A stretch of 64,000 nucleotides of DNA, taken from contig NZ_JJNZ01000053.1 of NCBI RefSeq assembly GCF_000690055.1, positions 1 through 64,000 of the forward strand, written 5' to 3'. Source of the DNA: Pseudoalteromonas fuliginea (GTDB lineage Bacteria; Pseudomonadota; Gammaproteobacteria; Enterobacterales; Alteromonadaceae). This document shows positions 28,926 through 38,814 of the stretch, one piece after another; within the stretch, counting starts at the first letter, position 1, and the number at the start of each line of letters is the position of its first letter. A model generated the notes under the pieces. It was not told where the DNA came from. It saw nothing but the letters and a program-made list of their open reading frames with translations, and did no database searches. Position numbers and translations under genes: made by a program.

Positions 28926-28988
28926 TAGTCTTTTTACCAGAGTAATTATTTTACAATCATCCAATCTAGAACGACGTTTATTACTCAT
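28890..28988 (-). pseudogene. 5' remnant of a gene truncated by the IS
   Basis: A strong ribosome site GAGGAAG and ATG open a frame reading MSNKRRSRLDDCKIITLVKR, which then runs into the IS end at CTAG and stops after 32 codons. The good start signals with no continuing body suggest the head of a gene whose remainder was lost on IS insertion. The original protein is not recognised. Confidence 0.4.
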
Positions 28989-29374
28989 TTTACTTCCTCA
29001 ATATTGCGTCAATGATCCCAATACAAAAATGGCTAGCTAACGCTTCCGTTTTCAAATTCACTGTAAATTACAAAATGATGACTGTGCTTCGCATCGTACA
29101 GACCTTTTCACATCTTTATTAGTTCTCAAAAAAATTTAGATTTATTCAACAATAATAACAGGTTAAATAAACAGAACAAAAAAAGTGAAATTAATCTCTA
29201 ATTTTATTTGTGAACTTTGTGTTAAGTTTTTATTTATTTTATGTTATTCACTTGTTTTAAATTGGTTACTGGGCTAGGGTTTTATTCTTAACAGCACTTA
29301 TTCGCTCGACTGTTTTAATTATTGAGTCATTGCGTTCAAGTGGAAAGGTATCTTCAAATACTTATGGAGTTAAT
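28989..29374. other. AT-rich leader region of the island operon
   Basis: No gene is visible between the truncated remnant and the first island gene. The last 220 bases are very AT-rich with A and T tracts (29156-29260), compatible with a promoter region for the operon, but I cannot pick a convincing -35/-10 pair. Confidence 0.4.
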
Positions 29375-32300
29375 ATGAAAGGATTAAAGTCTCTTTGCGT
29401 TTTAGCATTAGCGATAAGTACGCATTGCCATGCAACAGAACGTGTATCTTTATTCAACGACACGCAAAAAATAGCGCCTTCTTTACAAAAAAAACAATCC
29501 ATATTTAGTAATGCTTCAGATCAAAACTATCTACTCGCGCTAAAAGTATTTGCAGCGCAATACTCAGGTCACACGCTTACATTTCACCAAAGCCAAATTA
29601 GTCAAACCAAGCAAAGCCATACAATTACCCAAAAGTACCAAAATATTCCTATTTGGAATCAAGACCTTGTTGTACTGACTGACGAGAGTGGTGTAGTTGA
29701 ACAAGTTTATGGCGATCTCATTGTTAATGTTGCTAAAGATATATCAACTCTAACTCCCGCGTCAGAAGAACAGCTAAGCGTAGCTCTAGATTCAATAATT
29801 TCTCAGTTTAATAATGAACGCCCCAGAGTGTATAGACGTAAATCAGCAGAGGAAGTCATTTATATAGATACTCAAGGAAAAGCACGGCACGCTGCTAAAA
29901 TTGCCTTTTTCACCGATTTCGAGTCAGGGCCCTTTAAACCACAAAGAATCATCTCTTTTATAGACTTAACGACAAACGAACTCATCAGCCAATCCGATGT
30001 ATTACAGCGGATCGTTTATGAGGGAGGAAGCGGCCCATCAGGCAATGACAAGGTTTCACGTCCAGATTATAAGCAAGTAGATTATGTTTCTTATCCACCA
30101 AAGACTTTTGTTGTTGCAATGGAAACTGACAATCAGCAAACCACCTGTTTATTCGATGCAAAAAACGTTGAGACTAGAAACTATAATCACGGCACAGCGC
30201 AAGTTAATAACCCTTATAGCTACAACTGCTCAGATTCAACTCGTAACAATTATAAAGAATATCACGGTGCTCGCTCTGCCTTGAATGATGCCCATCATCA
30301 TGGACAAACAGCGAATTTAATGTTTGAAGCTTACCTTGGGCATAAGCCTTACTTTAATAAAAAGATAACTCAAAATGTCCATTATGGTCTTAATATGGAT
30401 CAGGCATTTTACGAAAACGGCGAGGTATATTTTGGTGATGGTGACTACCTCTTCTATCCTATGGTTTCCTTAGATGTAGTTGCGCATGAAATCGCTCATG
30501 GTTTTACTGAGGAATTTGGCTCAAATACGCCAAAGTCAATGCTGACAGGACAGGCTCGTGCTATTAATGAAGCGTTTTCTGATATGGCGGGTGAAGCAGC
30601 TAAATATTTTTACTTGGGAACCAATGATTGGAAAAGCAATCACGAAACATTTCGCCTCGATGATGCACTGCGTTATTTCAAAACACCTACACTCGATGGA
30701 AATTCAATTGATCATGTTGATGACTATGATGACTCAGTAACTTCTCATCATGGCGCAGGGGTATTTAACAAAGCTTTTTACTACCTCACTACAACTGATT
30801 TAGATAATGAATCCTCACCTTGGAATACAAAATATTCCTTTATCCTGTTTGCTAACGCAAATAAAAACTGCTGGACCAGCAATAGTAATTATCTTACTGG
30901 CGCAGATTGTGTAATGCGACAAACCCACACGGTACGTGATCAGTTGACTCAAGATGGGATTAAAAAGCAAGATGGTAGCCAATGGCAAATCATTGAATTA
31001 CAAAACCATGTACGTAAGGCGTTTGCGCAAGTAGGTATTGGCCTGAAAGTTGACCATGGGCTCGAAAGCGAACTTGGTTATGACCGCCAATTTTTGGTCT
31101 TTGATTTTAAAAATTTGACCCGTAAAGATGGTCAGCAAGTTACGGCTGCCAACAGCGAGGGCTGGCAATGGCAGTGGAATTTTGGTGATGGCAGTTTGCA
31201 AAGTAGCGTCTTTGAGCCTAAACATAACTTTGCTATTGCAGGCGAATACAACATTGAACTTACGGCTATCGACCCTTCTGGTCAATCAGATACTTTCATG
31301 TTGCCTATTGACGTTTTTGACGACTATTGTCTAGCGCAAGGCATTAATCATAGTAAGTATTACTTATCGTCAGTTTCGTTAAATAACTACAAAAATGACT
31401 CTACTTCAAGCAATTACAGTGACTACTCATATAATATCGTCGACGTGGAGGACGGTAAAGCACTCAATGTAACGCTAACCGCAGCACCACATCCAGATAC
31501 TCAAGACAAAACAAAGAACTTTTATGTCTGGTTAGACAAAGACAATGATGGTTTATTCCACAAGACTGAAGAGCTCGTGCTCTATGGAAGCACTAAGACG
31601 CAATTGACTGGCGAGATATCATTGAGTGGCGAGTTAAACCAAACTTACCGCATTCGTACTATGGTGTCATTTGGTTTAGTAAAATCAGCGTGTGGGGATA
31701 TGTCTTGGGGTGAAGTTGAAGATTACACCGTTAAACTAATCGAAAACAATGACCCTGCTGATTTGAGAGTTACCGCTAATCAAGGCGTTAATCAAATGAG
31801 TTTTGATAACAGCACGGTAGATGCGCGTGTTAAGCGTTGGCAGTGGAAATTTGGCGACGGCACCACTAGTAGCGAAAAATCTCCTGTTTACAGATATGCG
31901 CAGTCTGGAAACTATGAGGTAGAACTAAAAGCGTATGATAGATTCAGCAAAGAGATAGGAAGTTGGAACAAACAAGTTCAGTTTGATACGACAATCACAG
32001 CAAAATTTACACCACAAAGATCTGGTAACACTATTTCTGTAAATACAGATCAAAGTATTATACCCCAAAACAGTACGATACAGTGGCAATTTGGTGATGG
32101 CGATAACTCTTCGGTTAGAGATACTCAGCACACCTACCAAGCCGATGGTGAGTACACTATTACACTCACAATTGAACATGTCGATGGTACGCAATCGGCC
32201 AGTGAAACGGTAAAAATTGGCGAGAGCAATTTTACTCCTGAAGTGAGCTATACGGTAAACGAACAAGCAGATGGTACGTTTAAGGTAAGCTTTAATAACA

Positions 32301-33052
32301 CTACCACAAAACCTGAAAATGCAGCTTGGGATCCCGATGTTACTCTAGTTTGGGATTTTGGAGACGGCACAACACTTACACAAAACAGTAATTTTGGCCA
32401 AGACACAGAGCATACATATCAAGTCGCTGGAACCTATACCGCTAGCTTAACTATTAGTTACGACAAACCTTTGTGGGATGATTGGGGAAGCCGAGCTACT
32501 GGCACCAAAAATATGCTGCTAGAGCTTAAATCAGCACAATCTGTTGAATATTGCACGGCGGTGGATCTCACAGACTATGAACACATTAGTAAAGTGACTT
32601 TCAATCAAGATGGTCCGTTTAGCAATGCGCAGCAATCTGGCGTCGTTAACCCGAATAATCCAATCAAACTATATGCCACACAGAGTAATACCTATCGTAT
32701 TGAAGCCGGTTATGCAGGCAGTGAAACATTCGCTGAGAATTACCATGTCTGGATTGATTTAAATAGTGATGGCCAATTTGGTAATGGTGACTGGAGAAAC
32801 GACAAATCAGAGCTTTTAATAATGGACTTCGACCAGACTAACCAAGACTACGGTAAAGGTTATGTTGAAGGGGAATTTAGCATTTTAAGCAATAAGTTGT
32901 CACAGCCTATCACGACGACTCGTATGAGAATTTTGCAGTATTACGGATTTAGCAGAGTAAATAGTATTAATCCTTGCTCTGACTATAGCAGTGCCGCAAC
33001 CTCGGGGAGCGGAGAAATTGAAGACTACCTTGTCGAAATCTATAAAAATTAA
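29375..33052 (+). CDS. secreted M4 metalloprotease with PKD and GEVED domains
   Basis: A 1225-residue exported thermolysin-type zinc protease. The start is the ATG 15 codons inside the longest frame, because GGAG lies just before it and a normal signal peptide (1-20, ending in CHA) follows. Order: FTP/PepSY-like propeptide (about 25-210); catalytic domain (about 230-560) with His371-Glu-x-x-His375, Glu399 in NEAFSD and the proton-donor region SHHGAGVFNKAFY; PKD (about 571-650); GEVED (650-788, ends GEVEDYTV); three PKD repeats with FGDG motifs (about 795-1051); second GEVED (1058-1225, GEIEDYLV). Calcium-type loops such as DKDNDG occur in the GEVED parts. All catalytic residues look intact. 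Likely secreted or surface-bound, possibly activating neighbouring proteins. Confidence 0.88.
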   Translation: MKGLKSLCVLALAISTHCHATERVSLFNDTQKIAPSLQKKQSIFSNASDQNYLLALKVFAAQYSGHTLTFHQSQISQTKQSHTITQKYQNIPIWNQDLVVLTDESGVVEQVYGDLIVNVAKDISTLTPASEEQLSVALDSIISQFNNERPRVYRRKSAEEVIYIDTQGKARHAAKIAFFTDFESGPFKPQRIISFIDLTTNELISQSDVLQRIVYEGGSGPSGNDKVSRPDYKQVDYVSYPPKTFVVAMETDNQQTTCLFDAKNVETRNYNHGTAQVNNPYSYNCSDSTRNNYKEYHGARSALNDAHHHGQTANLMFEAYLGHKPYFNKKITQNVHYGLNMDQAFYENGEVYFGDGDYLFYPMVSLDVVAHEIAHGFTEEFGSNTPKSMLTGQARAINEAFSDMAGEAAKYFYLGTNDWKSNHETFRLDDALRYFKTPTLDGNSIDHVDDYDDSVTSHHGAGVFNKAFYYLTTTDLDNESSPWNTKYSFILFANANKNCWTSNSNYLTGADCVMRQTHTVRDQLTQDGIKKQDGSQWQIIELQNHVRKAFAQVGIGLKVDHGLESELGYDRQFLVFDFKNLTRKDGQQVTAANSEGWQWQWNFGDGSLQSSVFEPKHNFAIAGEYNIELTAIDPSGQSDTFMLPIDVFDDYCLAQGINHSKYYLSSVSLNNYKNDSTSSNYSDYSYNIVDVEDGKALNVTLTAAPHPDTQDKTKNFYVWLDKDNDGLFHKTEELVLYGSTKTQLTGEISLSGELNQTYRIRTMVSFGLVKSACGDMSWGEVEDYTVKLIENNDPADLRVTANQGVNQMSFDNSTVDARVKRWQWKFGDGTTSSEKSPVYRYAQSGNYEVELKAYDRFSKEIGSWNKQVQFDTTITAKFTPQRSGNTISVNTDQSIIPQNSTIQWQFGDGDNSSVRDTQHTYQADGEYTITLTIEHVDGTQSASETVKIGESNFTPEVSYTVNEQADGTFKVSFNNTTTKPENAAWDPDVTLVWDFGDGTTLTQNSNFGQDTEHTYQVAGTYTASLTISYDKPLWDDWGSRATGTKNMLLELKSAQSVEYCTAVDLTDYEHISKVTFNQDGPFSNAQQSGVVNPNNPIKLYATQSNTYRIEAGYAGSETFAENYHVWIDLNSDGQFGNGDWRNDKSELLIMDFDQTNQDYGKGYVEGEFSILSNKLSQPITTTRMRILQYYGFSRVNSINPCSDYSSAATSGSGEIEDYLVEIYKN

Positions 33053-33062
33053 GGAAAATAAC

Positions 33063-35015
33063 ATGAAAAAACTAAATAAAAAGGTGCTCATGCCGCTTGC
33101 AATCGCTTTAGCAATCAGTAACGCGGTAGCTGCTAGCAACTATATTAATGAACAACAAGTTACCACCGCGTCAAAACAGAAGTCTGGGCCTGCAGCAACG
33201 AGGGGCACAGCGGTAACACAGCCGGATCAATTTGGGATCCGCAAGCTAGATATGTCAAATCCACAGCACTATCAATTGGCAAAGTCACGATTGATAAAAG
33301 CAAATCGTATTGAGAGTGATTATCCGCAACTACATAAAACGCTAGATGTAGCTAAAGGACAGCATTTATCAGCAAAAATGAACATGACAACGTCTGAAGT
33401 GCCACCGGTTAGTGAAGCTGAAGTCGATATCATCAAAGAAGCGCATTTCTTCTTGGATATGAACTTAGCCATTTCATCAGATACAAACGAGCCATATATT
33501 ATTGTACGTGCAAAAAGCTCACGTTTTGGCGGTACAAAAGCGACTTACATCGACTTATTATTAGAAGATGCAAACGGCAATCAGCTTGCTCCTTTGGGCT
33601 CTACATTTAATGTGTTGTATGGCAAAGACACGCTTGCAACTTCGACTATTTCACTGAAATCATTGAAGGCAAACTTCCCAAATTTAGATACCATTTATGC
33701 CAGTTCATATGTGGAACTTGAGCAAGAAGATGGCACCATCAGTACAACGATGAAGTATACTGAATACCCCTTCTCATGGGAGCATTTTGAAGCACTTTAT
33801 GGCTCAGCTTCACCAGCTGCAAAGGGCGACGCTCCGGTATCTGCACTTAACGTTGGGATCAGTTCATCATTGGACACACGTCCAAAATACAATGCAACTG
33901 CACCTATCGATAAAAATAATGATGCTGTTATTAAAATCTGTCTAAACCGTAGTCATGCAGACTGTGACTACGCAGCAGATCAAATTGGAGATCCTAACGA
34001 GATTACGGATGTAAACATCCCATTCAACGGTGAATTACGCATTCCTCACGAGATCACTGATATTTATCCAACTATAGGTGATTTACCAAACGGTATAGAT
34101 GAGCCAACAAATATCTATTTACAAGAAGGTATCTATGGTGGCGCGACAAAGCAAAGCTACAAAGGACTCGAAAATGCAGTTAAACAATTTTCTGACTATT
34201 TAGAATTTGAAGTTGATAGTGCAAACCAAGAGTCGATCATCCGCTGGAACATCCCGCGTTCAGAAGGTCGTTTTGGCAATGCCAAACTTTTCTCGAATAT
34301 CGCCCAAGCAAACTGGTATATGACATTTGCTGTTAAAGGTTATCCGTACTTTAAAAAGGGACGTGGTGGCGCGAATGCATTCCAAGTATCGTTAACGTCA
34401 GAGACATCAGCGCGTTTTGGTAACTTTTATAGTGAAGTGTTGCCTATGATGAAGCTTGGTTACAGTTGTTTAGCAACCGGCACAATGATCACTATGGCCG
34501 ATGGCAAGCAACGCGCTATTGAAGATATTGCGAAAGGCGATTTGGTGTTAGGTGCACTAGCTTCGAATACTCAAGTTAAAGAACCTATGCAAGTTGTTGA
34601 TGTGTCAGTAGGAATTGAAGCGATTAAGATGTATCGCATAAAAGGCGCTGATGGCTCTGATATCTTAACAACTGAAACCCACCCAATTTCTACCTCTAAT
34701 AAAGGTCTTATTTGGGCGAAAGAACTGCAAATAGGTGATCGTATTCTTACGGAAACAGGTTCCGTGCTTGTTACTAATGTAACAAAAGAGAAGTACAAAG
34801 ACAAAATCTACAATTTGAAACTGGCGCCTACAGAAAATTCGAAATTCGCTGAGTCTCGTAATTTTGCAATGTTTGCAAACGGCATGGCGGTAGGGGATTT
34901 GGCTACTCAAGACGAATTGAACTACAAAGATCAGAATATTCGCATGTCAGAAGAAGAGATTCTTCAACGCCTTCCTGAAAAGTGGAAAACTGACTATATC
35001 AACAGTTTGGATTAA
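33063..35015 (+). CDS. exported protein with C-terminal Hint autoprocessing domain
   Basis: 650 residues from the ATG behind AAGGAA; a longer frame upstream overlaps the protease gene and was rejected. Signal peptide 1-22 (ending in AVA). Residues about 25-468 match no family I know. From Cys469 runs a Hint fold: SCLATGTMITMADG, then IEDIAKGDLVLG, the TxxH block TETHPIS (His540), LQIGDRIL, and a terminal block KIYNLKL...MFANGMAVGD. This fits self-cleavage at Cys469 with release of the N-terminal part. The terminal His-Asn of splicing inteins is absent and about 35 residues follow, so splicing is unlikely. It lies ten bases after the protease gene. Confidence 0.8.
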   Translation: MKKLNKKVLMPLAIALAISNAVAASNYINEQQVTTASKQKSGPAATRGTAVTQPDQFGIRKLDMSNPQHYQLAKSRLIKANRIESDYPQLHKTLDVAKGQHLSAKMNMTTSEVPPVSEAEVDIIKEAHFFLDMNLAISSDTNEPYIIVRAKSSRFGGTKATYIDLLLEDANGNQLAPLGSTFNVLYGKDTLATSTISLKSLKANFPNLDTIYASSYVELEQEDGTISTTMKYTEYPFSWEHFEALYGSASPAAKGDAPVSALNVGISSSLDTRPKYNATAPIDKNNDAVIKICLNRSHADCDYAADQIGDPNEITDVNIPFNGELRIPHEITDIYPTIGDLPNGIDEPTNIYLQEGIYGGATKQSYKGLENAVKQFSDYLEFEVDSANQESIIRWNIPRSEGRFGNAKLFSNIAQANWYMTFAVKGYPYFKKGRGGANAFQVSLTSETSARFGNFYSEVLPMMKLGYSCLATGTMITMADGKQRAIEDIAKGDLVLGALASNTQVKEPMQVVDVSVGIEAIKMYRIKGADGSDILTTETHPISTSNKGLIWAKELQIGDRILTETGSVLVTNVTKEKYKDKIYNLKLAPTENSKFAESRNFAMFANGMAVGDLATQDELNYKDQNIRMSEEEILQRLPEKWKTDYINSLD

Positions 35016-35026
35016 TCAGGCCACTA

Positions 35027-35047
35027 GGCCTTTCTATTCGAAAGGCC
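35027..35047 (+). other. intercistronic hairpin in the island operon
   Basis: GGCCTTTC/GAAAGGCC, a perfect 8-bp stem with a 5-base loop, between the Hint gene and the next gene. There is no T run; it could set mRNA stability or differential expression of the downstream genes. Confidence 0.5.
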
Positions 35048-35071
35048 ATACTTCTCTGTAAGGAATTAAAT

Positions 35072-36319
35072 ATGAAATTTACATATTCTCCATTGGCACG
35101 TGCCATGGGGGTAGCGGTTTTTTTTGCCTGTAGTTTTTCAACCGCAGCTGAGCAAATAGGCAATTTTAACTTTGCTACTCAAGCAAGTAACTCTGACTTA
35201 GATTCAGTCACGCTAGGTACCGCTTACCACAGTGAAAAAGAAGGTTTTTATGCACTGCAAAGTGTACTTGGTCAAGTAGATGAAACCTATGGTAATACTG
35301 AAATGGATTTTGTTGTCGGTGTTGACATGAGTTATAGCCAACTATCGAGTATGCTTGATGGTAACTTAGGAGCGGCCCTTGATGTTCCCGTAATAAAAGT
35401 GGGGGTTGGCGCAAGCTACGCAAAACAAAATACTGCAGATAACTACACCGGTACTTACACACTATTTCTCTCCTTAAAGCCAAAAAAACGGCTGTTAGTT
35501 GCAGATCCTCAAACAGGGTTTAAACCTACACAAGCCGCGCTTGATTTGGCCAATGCTAATCCAGGAGACAAATTCAATAATATTGGTAATGAGTTCGTGT
35601 CAGCGATTGAATATGGATCTCAAGTGATGATCAACCTCAAGTTCCAATATAAAAATGACGAAGACAAAGTAAAATGGGGGGGACAGCTTGGTGTCGATTG
35701 GGCTGGTAAAGTCAATGTCAGTGGTAAATTGCAAAAAGTAGACGAAGACGTGAAACGTAATATCAAAATTACGGTTTCAGCATTACAGTTTGGTGGCGAC
35801 CCGATAGAGCTTTTGAAGGTGATCCCAAATCAACTCGTCAACTGTACGATGGAAAACCCGACACCATGCTTTGATGTTTTTAAAAACAGCATCGATTACA
35901 TCAAAACCAACTACGTTGCTCAGTTTGATACCTTGGATAAATATAACGTCGGTAGAGTATTGACACAAAGTTACACCGATTCAGGGCCAAGTCTATCTCC
36001 TTTAGTACCTGATGACGTGTACCCAGCTAAAAGCATCTTGACTAAATTGGCGCTCAAAAACATGAGTGATGATTGGGTGCAGGCAATTCTCGATAATCGT
36101 CGTGCGGATAACGTACTCAATTACTACGCCAGTGAGTTGAATAACTCACATCGAACTGCATTAGAAACCATTCGCGATAATTCACTCTTTAACTCTTTTA
36201 TTTTGGCGGACGCCGTTGATTTTTGTAAGCGTAATCCAATAGGTAATTATTGCCGCGATAGAGAGCTACAGACTCGTGGCCGCGTTCATCAATATGACCG
36301 TAAATGGCTAGAATTATAA
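35072..36319 (+). CDS. exported protein, putative MACPF/CDC-like, paralogue 1
   Basis: 415 residues with a signal peptide (1-25/26, ending in TAA) and a TAAGGA ribosome site. It is clearly paralogous to the proteins encoded at 37182 and 38815: all share a GxxF(V/I)xxI block followed by a glycine turn (here EYGSQ, 180-184), a second GG (GGDP, 241-244) and a Cys pair eight residues apart (Cys258, Cys266). A YG(S/T) motif, a nearby GG (203-204), two mixed beta/helical stretches and a later GGDP recall MACPF/CDC pore formers, but the canonical YGTH is YGSQ and I could not search profiles. Treat pore formation as a hypothesis. Second half is alpha-rich and unassigned. Confidence 0.65.
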   Translation: MKFTYSPLARAMGVAVFFACSFSTAAEQIGNFNFATQASNSDLDSVTLGTAYHSEKEGFYALQSVLGQVDETYGNTEMDFVVGVDMSYSQLSSMLDGNLGAALDVPVIKVGVGASYAKQNTADNYTGTYTLFLSLKPKKRLLVADPQTGFKPTQAALDLANANPGDKFNNIGNEFVSAIEYGSQVMINLKFQYKNDEDKVKWGGQLGVDWAGKVNVSGKLQKVDEDVKRNIKITVSALQFGGDPIELLKVIPNQLVNCTMENPTPCFDVFKNSIDYIKTNYVAQFDTLDKYNVGRVLTQSYTDSGPSLSPLVPDDVYPAKSILTKLALKNMSDDWVQAILDNRRADNVLNYYASELNNSHRTALETIRDNSLFNSFILADAVDFCKRNPIGNYCRDRELQTRGRVHQYDRKWLEL

Positions 36320-36330
36320 GGAATAAGACT

Positions 36331-37170
36331 ATGTTAAAAGTCATGCTAACCAGCACATTAATTACCTCGTTTGCTGCCATAATAGTGCCATCAGTACAAG
36401 CGAATACGACTTTATTTGAATCTCGAGATTTACTCACACCACAGCAAGCGTTAGGTCGCTTTCAATGGTTGGAAAAGTGCTATTCAGGATTATTGGTTGA
36501 GGTCTCTGATAATATTTTCGACCCCACAACCCCCATTCCAAACGATGAGAAAATAGCGGATCTTAAAAAAGTGATGTTATACGAAAATAATACCCTTAGG
36601 GGAGATGCTAAATACCTCACCTTTGGTGACGAAGATAATGCGAATCCTAAGAACTGGTTTGCGGGTAAATTACCAACTACCTCTTGTTTTCAGATCCCGT
36701 CTGACTATCGGATCAGTGCTGTTATGGTCACCCCTACAATGCCAAACTATTGTACGACAAAGTCTCGTGAGCGAACCTACGAATTCATCCAATCGGTGAA
36801 GTTTTCCAATATTGAGAACACCAGCAGCAACACCTTTTACAGTAACTATGTTGGCGATACCGCGAAAATATATACAGATAAAAGCTACCAGTTAACATTA
36901 ACCCCAGGATTTAGTAGTGCAGAAGCATACCCTGAAACTTGGCATGTGTTTATTGATTGGAACCAAGACGGTGATTTCAACGATACAAAAGAAACCTTGT
37001 TTGCTGGTGTTTCTGAGCAAGCAACTCAGGTCGAAATTACCCCACCAACAGGTGCAAAAAAGGGCATGACGAAAATGCGCGTTACCATGGATTACTTGGG
37101 TGGCAGCAATGATGCATGTAAAGAAGTAGACTCCGGAGAGGTAGAAGATTACCTCCTTTACGTGAAGTAA
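36331..37170 (+). CDS. exported GEVED-domain protein
   Basis: 279 residues from the ATG behind AAGGAA (an earlier start would lack a proper signal peptide). Signal peptide 1-24, ending in VQA. Residues about 25-140 are unassigned; about 140-279 form a complete GEVED domain: first Cys in PNYCTT, IDWNQDGDFND calcium-type loop, MRVTMDY, and the terminal SGEVEDYLLYVK. The same domain occurs twice in the M4 protease and once, eroded, in the lipoprotein M4 homologue. It starts 11 bases after the preceding gene and ends 11 bases before the next, so it belongs to the same operon. It may be an adhesion or docking partner of the larger proteins; that is inference. Confidence 0.78.
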   Translation: MLKVMLTSTLITSFAAIIVPSVQANTTLFESRDLLTPQQALGRFQWLEKCYSGLLVEVSDNIFDPTTPIPNDEKIADLKKVMLYENNTLRGDAKYLTFGDEDNANPKNWFAGKLPTTSCFQIPSDYRISAVMVTPTMPNYCTTKSRERTYEFIQSVKFSNIENTSSNTFYSNYVGDTAKIYTDKSYQLTLTPGFSSAEAYPETWHVFIDWNQDGDFNDTKETLFAGVSEQATQVEITPPTGAKKGMTKMRVTMDYLGGSNDACKEVDSGEVEDYLLYVK

Positions 37171-37181
37171 TAGGTGGCAAC

Positions 37182-38690
37182 ATGAACTTATACAAACAGA
37201 CTATCGCGGCACTTATTGCCTGCACTACACCTTTCGCATTCGCAGATTCAAATTTTGTGAATGAAGCACAGCTAATGCAAAAAGCACTCAATGTGAATAC
37301 CTTCCAAAGTGAAATACCTGGATTGGTGAACGATCACATTGTGTTGGGTACAGCCTATAACAGCGATCAAAAACGCTTTTTGAATGTTCAAACTGTCGCA
37401 GGTGAAACCATTGAAACCCTTGGTAATACTCGTGTGCAATTTGAGTTAGTAAATAATGGCAGCTACGACGCAGTTCTTCGTCAGCTAAATGGTAATGTTG
37501 ATGTAGATGTTGGCTTTCCTGTTATTCGTATTAAAGCGGGTGGTCATTTAGCCAAGGAAATGTCCTCTACTGAGTTTTCGAATACTTATACCTTCCAAGC
37601 ATCGTTGACACCCAAAAAACGTGTTCTTATGCCAACAGATGCCAATATTGGTTATACATTGACACCTTCAGGTAATACGCTAGCAAATGAGTATCAAAGT
37701 AAACTAATGAGCATGGCTGGTGATGCCTTTATTAGTGAGATTGAATACGGTGCTCAGTTACTTATTAACATGAAAATTGAGTACTTAAGTGAGCAGCACA
37801 AAAGTGAAATTGGCGGTTATTTAGGCGTTAGCTATGGCGCAGGAAATATTGGTATTAGCGTCGATGGTAAGCTTAATTATATTGACGAAGATCTTAAGAA
37901 AAGTGTGCGTATCACCGTCAGAGCATTGCAAAAAGGGGGGGATCCTAAGCAGCTGCTAAGTATAATTCCTAACAATATTATCACTTGTTCACTTGATAAC
38001 TATGAGCCTTGCTTTACCTTATTTGAGCAAGCGGTGAACTATGCGAAGAACGACTTTGGCAATCAGTTTAATGCACTCTCTGATTATAATGTTGTGCGTT
38101 ACAAAGCAACTCCTTACGAGATCAGTTCACAGGATTTACGTCGCTTAGACTCCGGTAATAAAGATATTCGCTTTGAAACTACCTACCGTACTTTATGGCT
38201 TGAAGATCAATTCAAAAAGTCGGTTAATCATGAGCACCGTGCTCGTGGTGTGCTTGCACAATACGCTAGCTGGATGACTGATGTACAGCGTCAAAAAGCA
38301 GAAAGTGTGCAGGAAGCCGCTTACAATAACGCTTGGATTTATGAGCAATATGCCCGAGTTTGTCGCGATAACCCTTACGGGGCAGCATGTTCAGATGCAT
38401 GGAATGATTACCTCAACACCTGTGGTGGTAGCGGTGTCGGCTGCATACAAAGCTACACGCTTGCTGATCTGAATATACCAGCGGATAACATGAGCCAATA
38501 TTTCAAATGCGAAAATGCTCGAGAGGCAACCGCGAACTTTGGTATTGAAGAAAACCATGTATCGCTTGGGTTTAGACAATTAGGTTGGGCACCATCATTC
38601 GTTGATGCTAATGACCCCGCTGTGGGTGTGATGGCATGGCTACCATGTAAATCAGCCCTTCCAACCTATGGAGCTGCTTTTGAAAATTAG
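37182..38690 (+). CDS. exported protein, putative MACPF/CDC-like, paralogue 2
   Basis: 502 residues, signal peptide 1-21 (ending in AFA). It aligns with paralogue 1 over its first 300 residues: VLGTAYNSDQKRF, TLTPKKR-type strand, GDAFISEIEYGAQ (180-192), GG (211-212), RALQKGGDPKQLL (248-259) and the Cys pair 269/277. It has an extra C-terminal region of about 100 residues with six further cysteines (YARVCRDNPYGAAC, NTCGGSGVGC, FKCEN), suggesting a disulfide-stabilised tail domain. As for paralogue 1, the MACPF/CDC comparison rests on motif spacing only. Confidence 0.65.
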   Translation: MNLYKQTIAALIACTTPFAFADSNFVNEAQLMQKALNVNTFQSEIPGLVNDHIVLGTAYNSDQKRFLNVQTVAGETIETLGNTRVQFELVNNGSYDAVLRQLNGNVDVDVGFPVIRIKAGGHLAKEMSSTEFSNTYTFQASLTPKKRVLMPTDANIGYTLTPSGNTLANEYQSKLMSMAGDAFISEIEYGAQLLINMKIEYLSEQHKSEIGGYLGVSYGAGNIGISVDGKLNYIDEDLKKSVRITVRALQKGGDPKQLLSIIPNNIITCSLDNYEPCFTLFEQAVNYAKNDFGNQFNALSDYNVVRYKATPYEISSQDLRRLDSGNKDIRFETTYRTLWLEDQFKKSVNHEHRARGVLAQYASWMTDVQRQKAESVQEAAYNNAWIYEQYARVCRDNPYGAACSDAWNDYLNTCGGSGVGCIQSYTLADLNIPADNMSQYFKCENAREATANFGIEENHVSLGFRQLGWAPSFVDANDPAVGVMAWLPCKSALPTYGAAFEN

Positions 38691-38814
38691 CGAGTAATAA
38701 AAAATGCTAAGATTCAATTAGTAAAATTGGGACGTGGTAAGTAATAAACAATCGAATATTGAGTTATTGCTTCCTCGCCCTTTGCCTCTGCAAACCATTT
38801 ACAGGAATTTATGT

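Noticed and set aside
32991..33062. Upstream start for the Hint-domain protein
   Set aside because: It would overlap the protease gene and place 24 polar residues before the signal peptide; the ATG at 33063 has a proper ribosome site.
33063..35015. C-terminal Hint domain as a self-splicing intein
   Set aside because: There is no C-terminal His-Asn followed by Cys/Ser/Thr and no host-protein C-extein; the hedgehog-like cleavage reading fits better.
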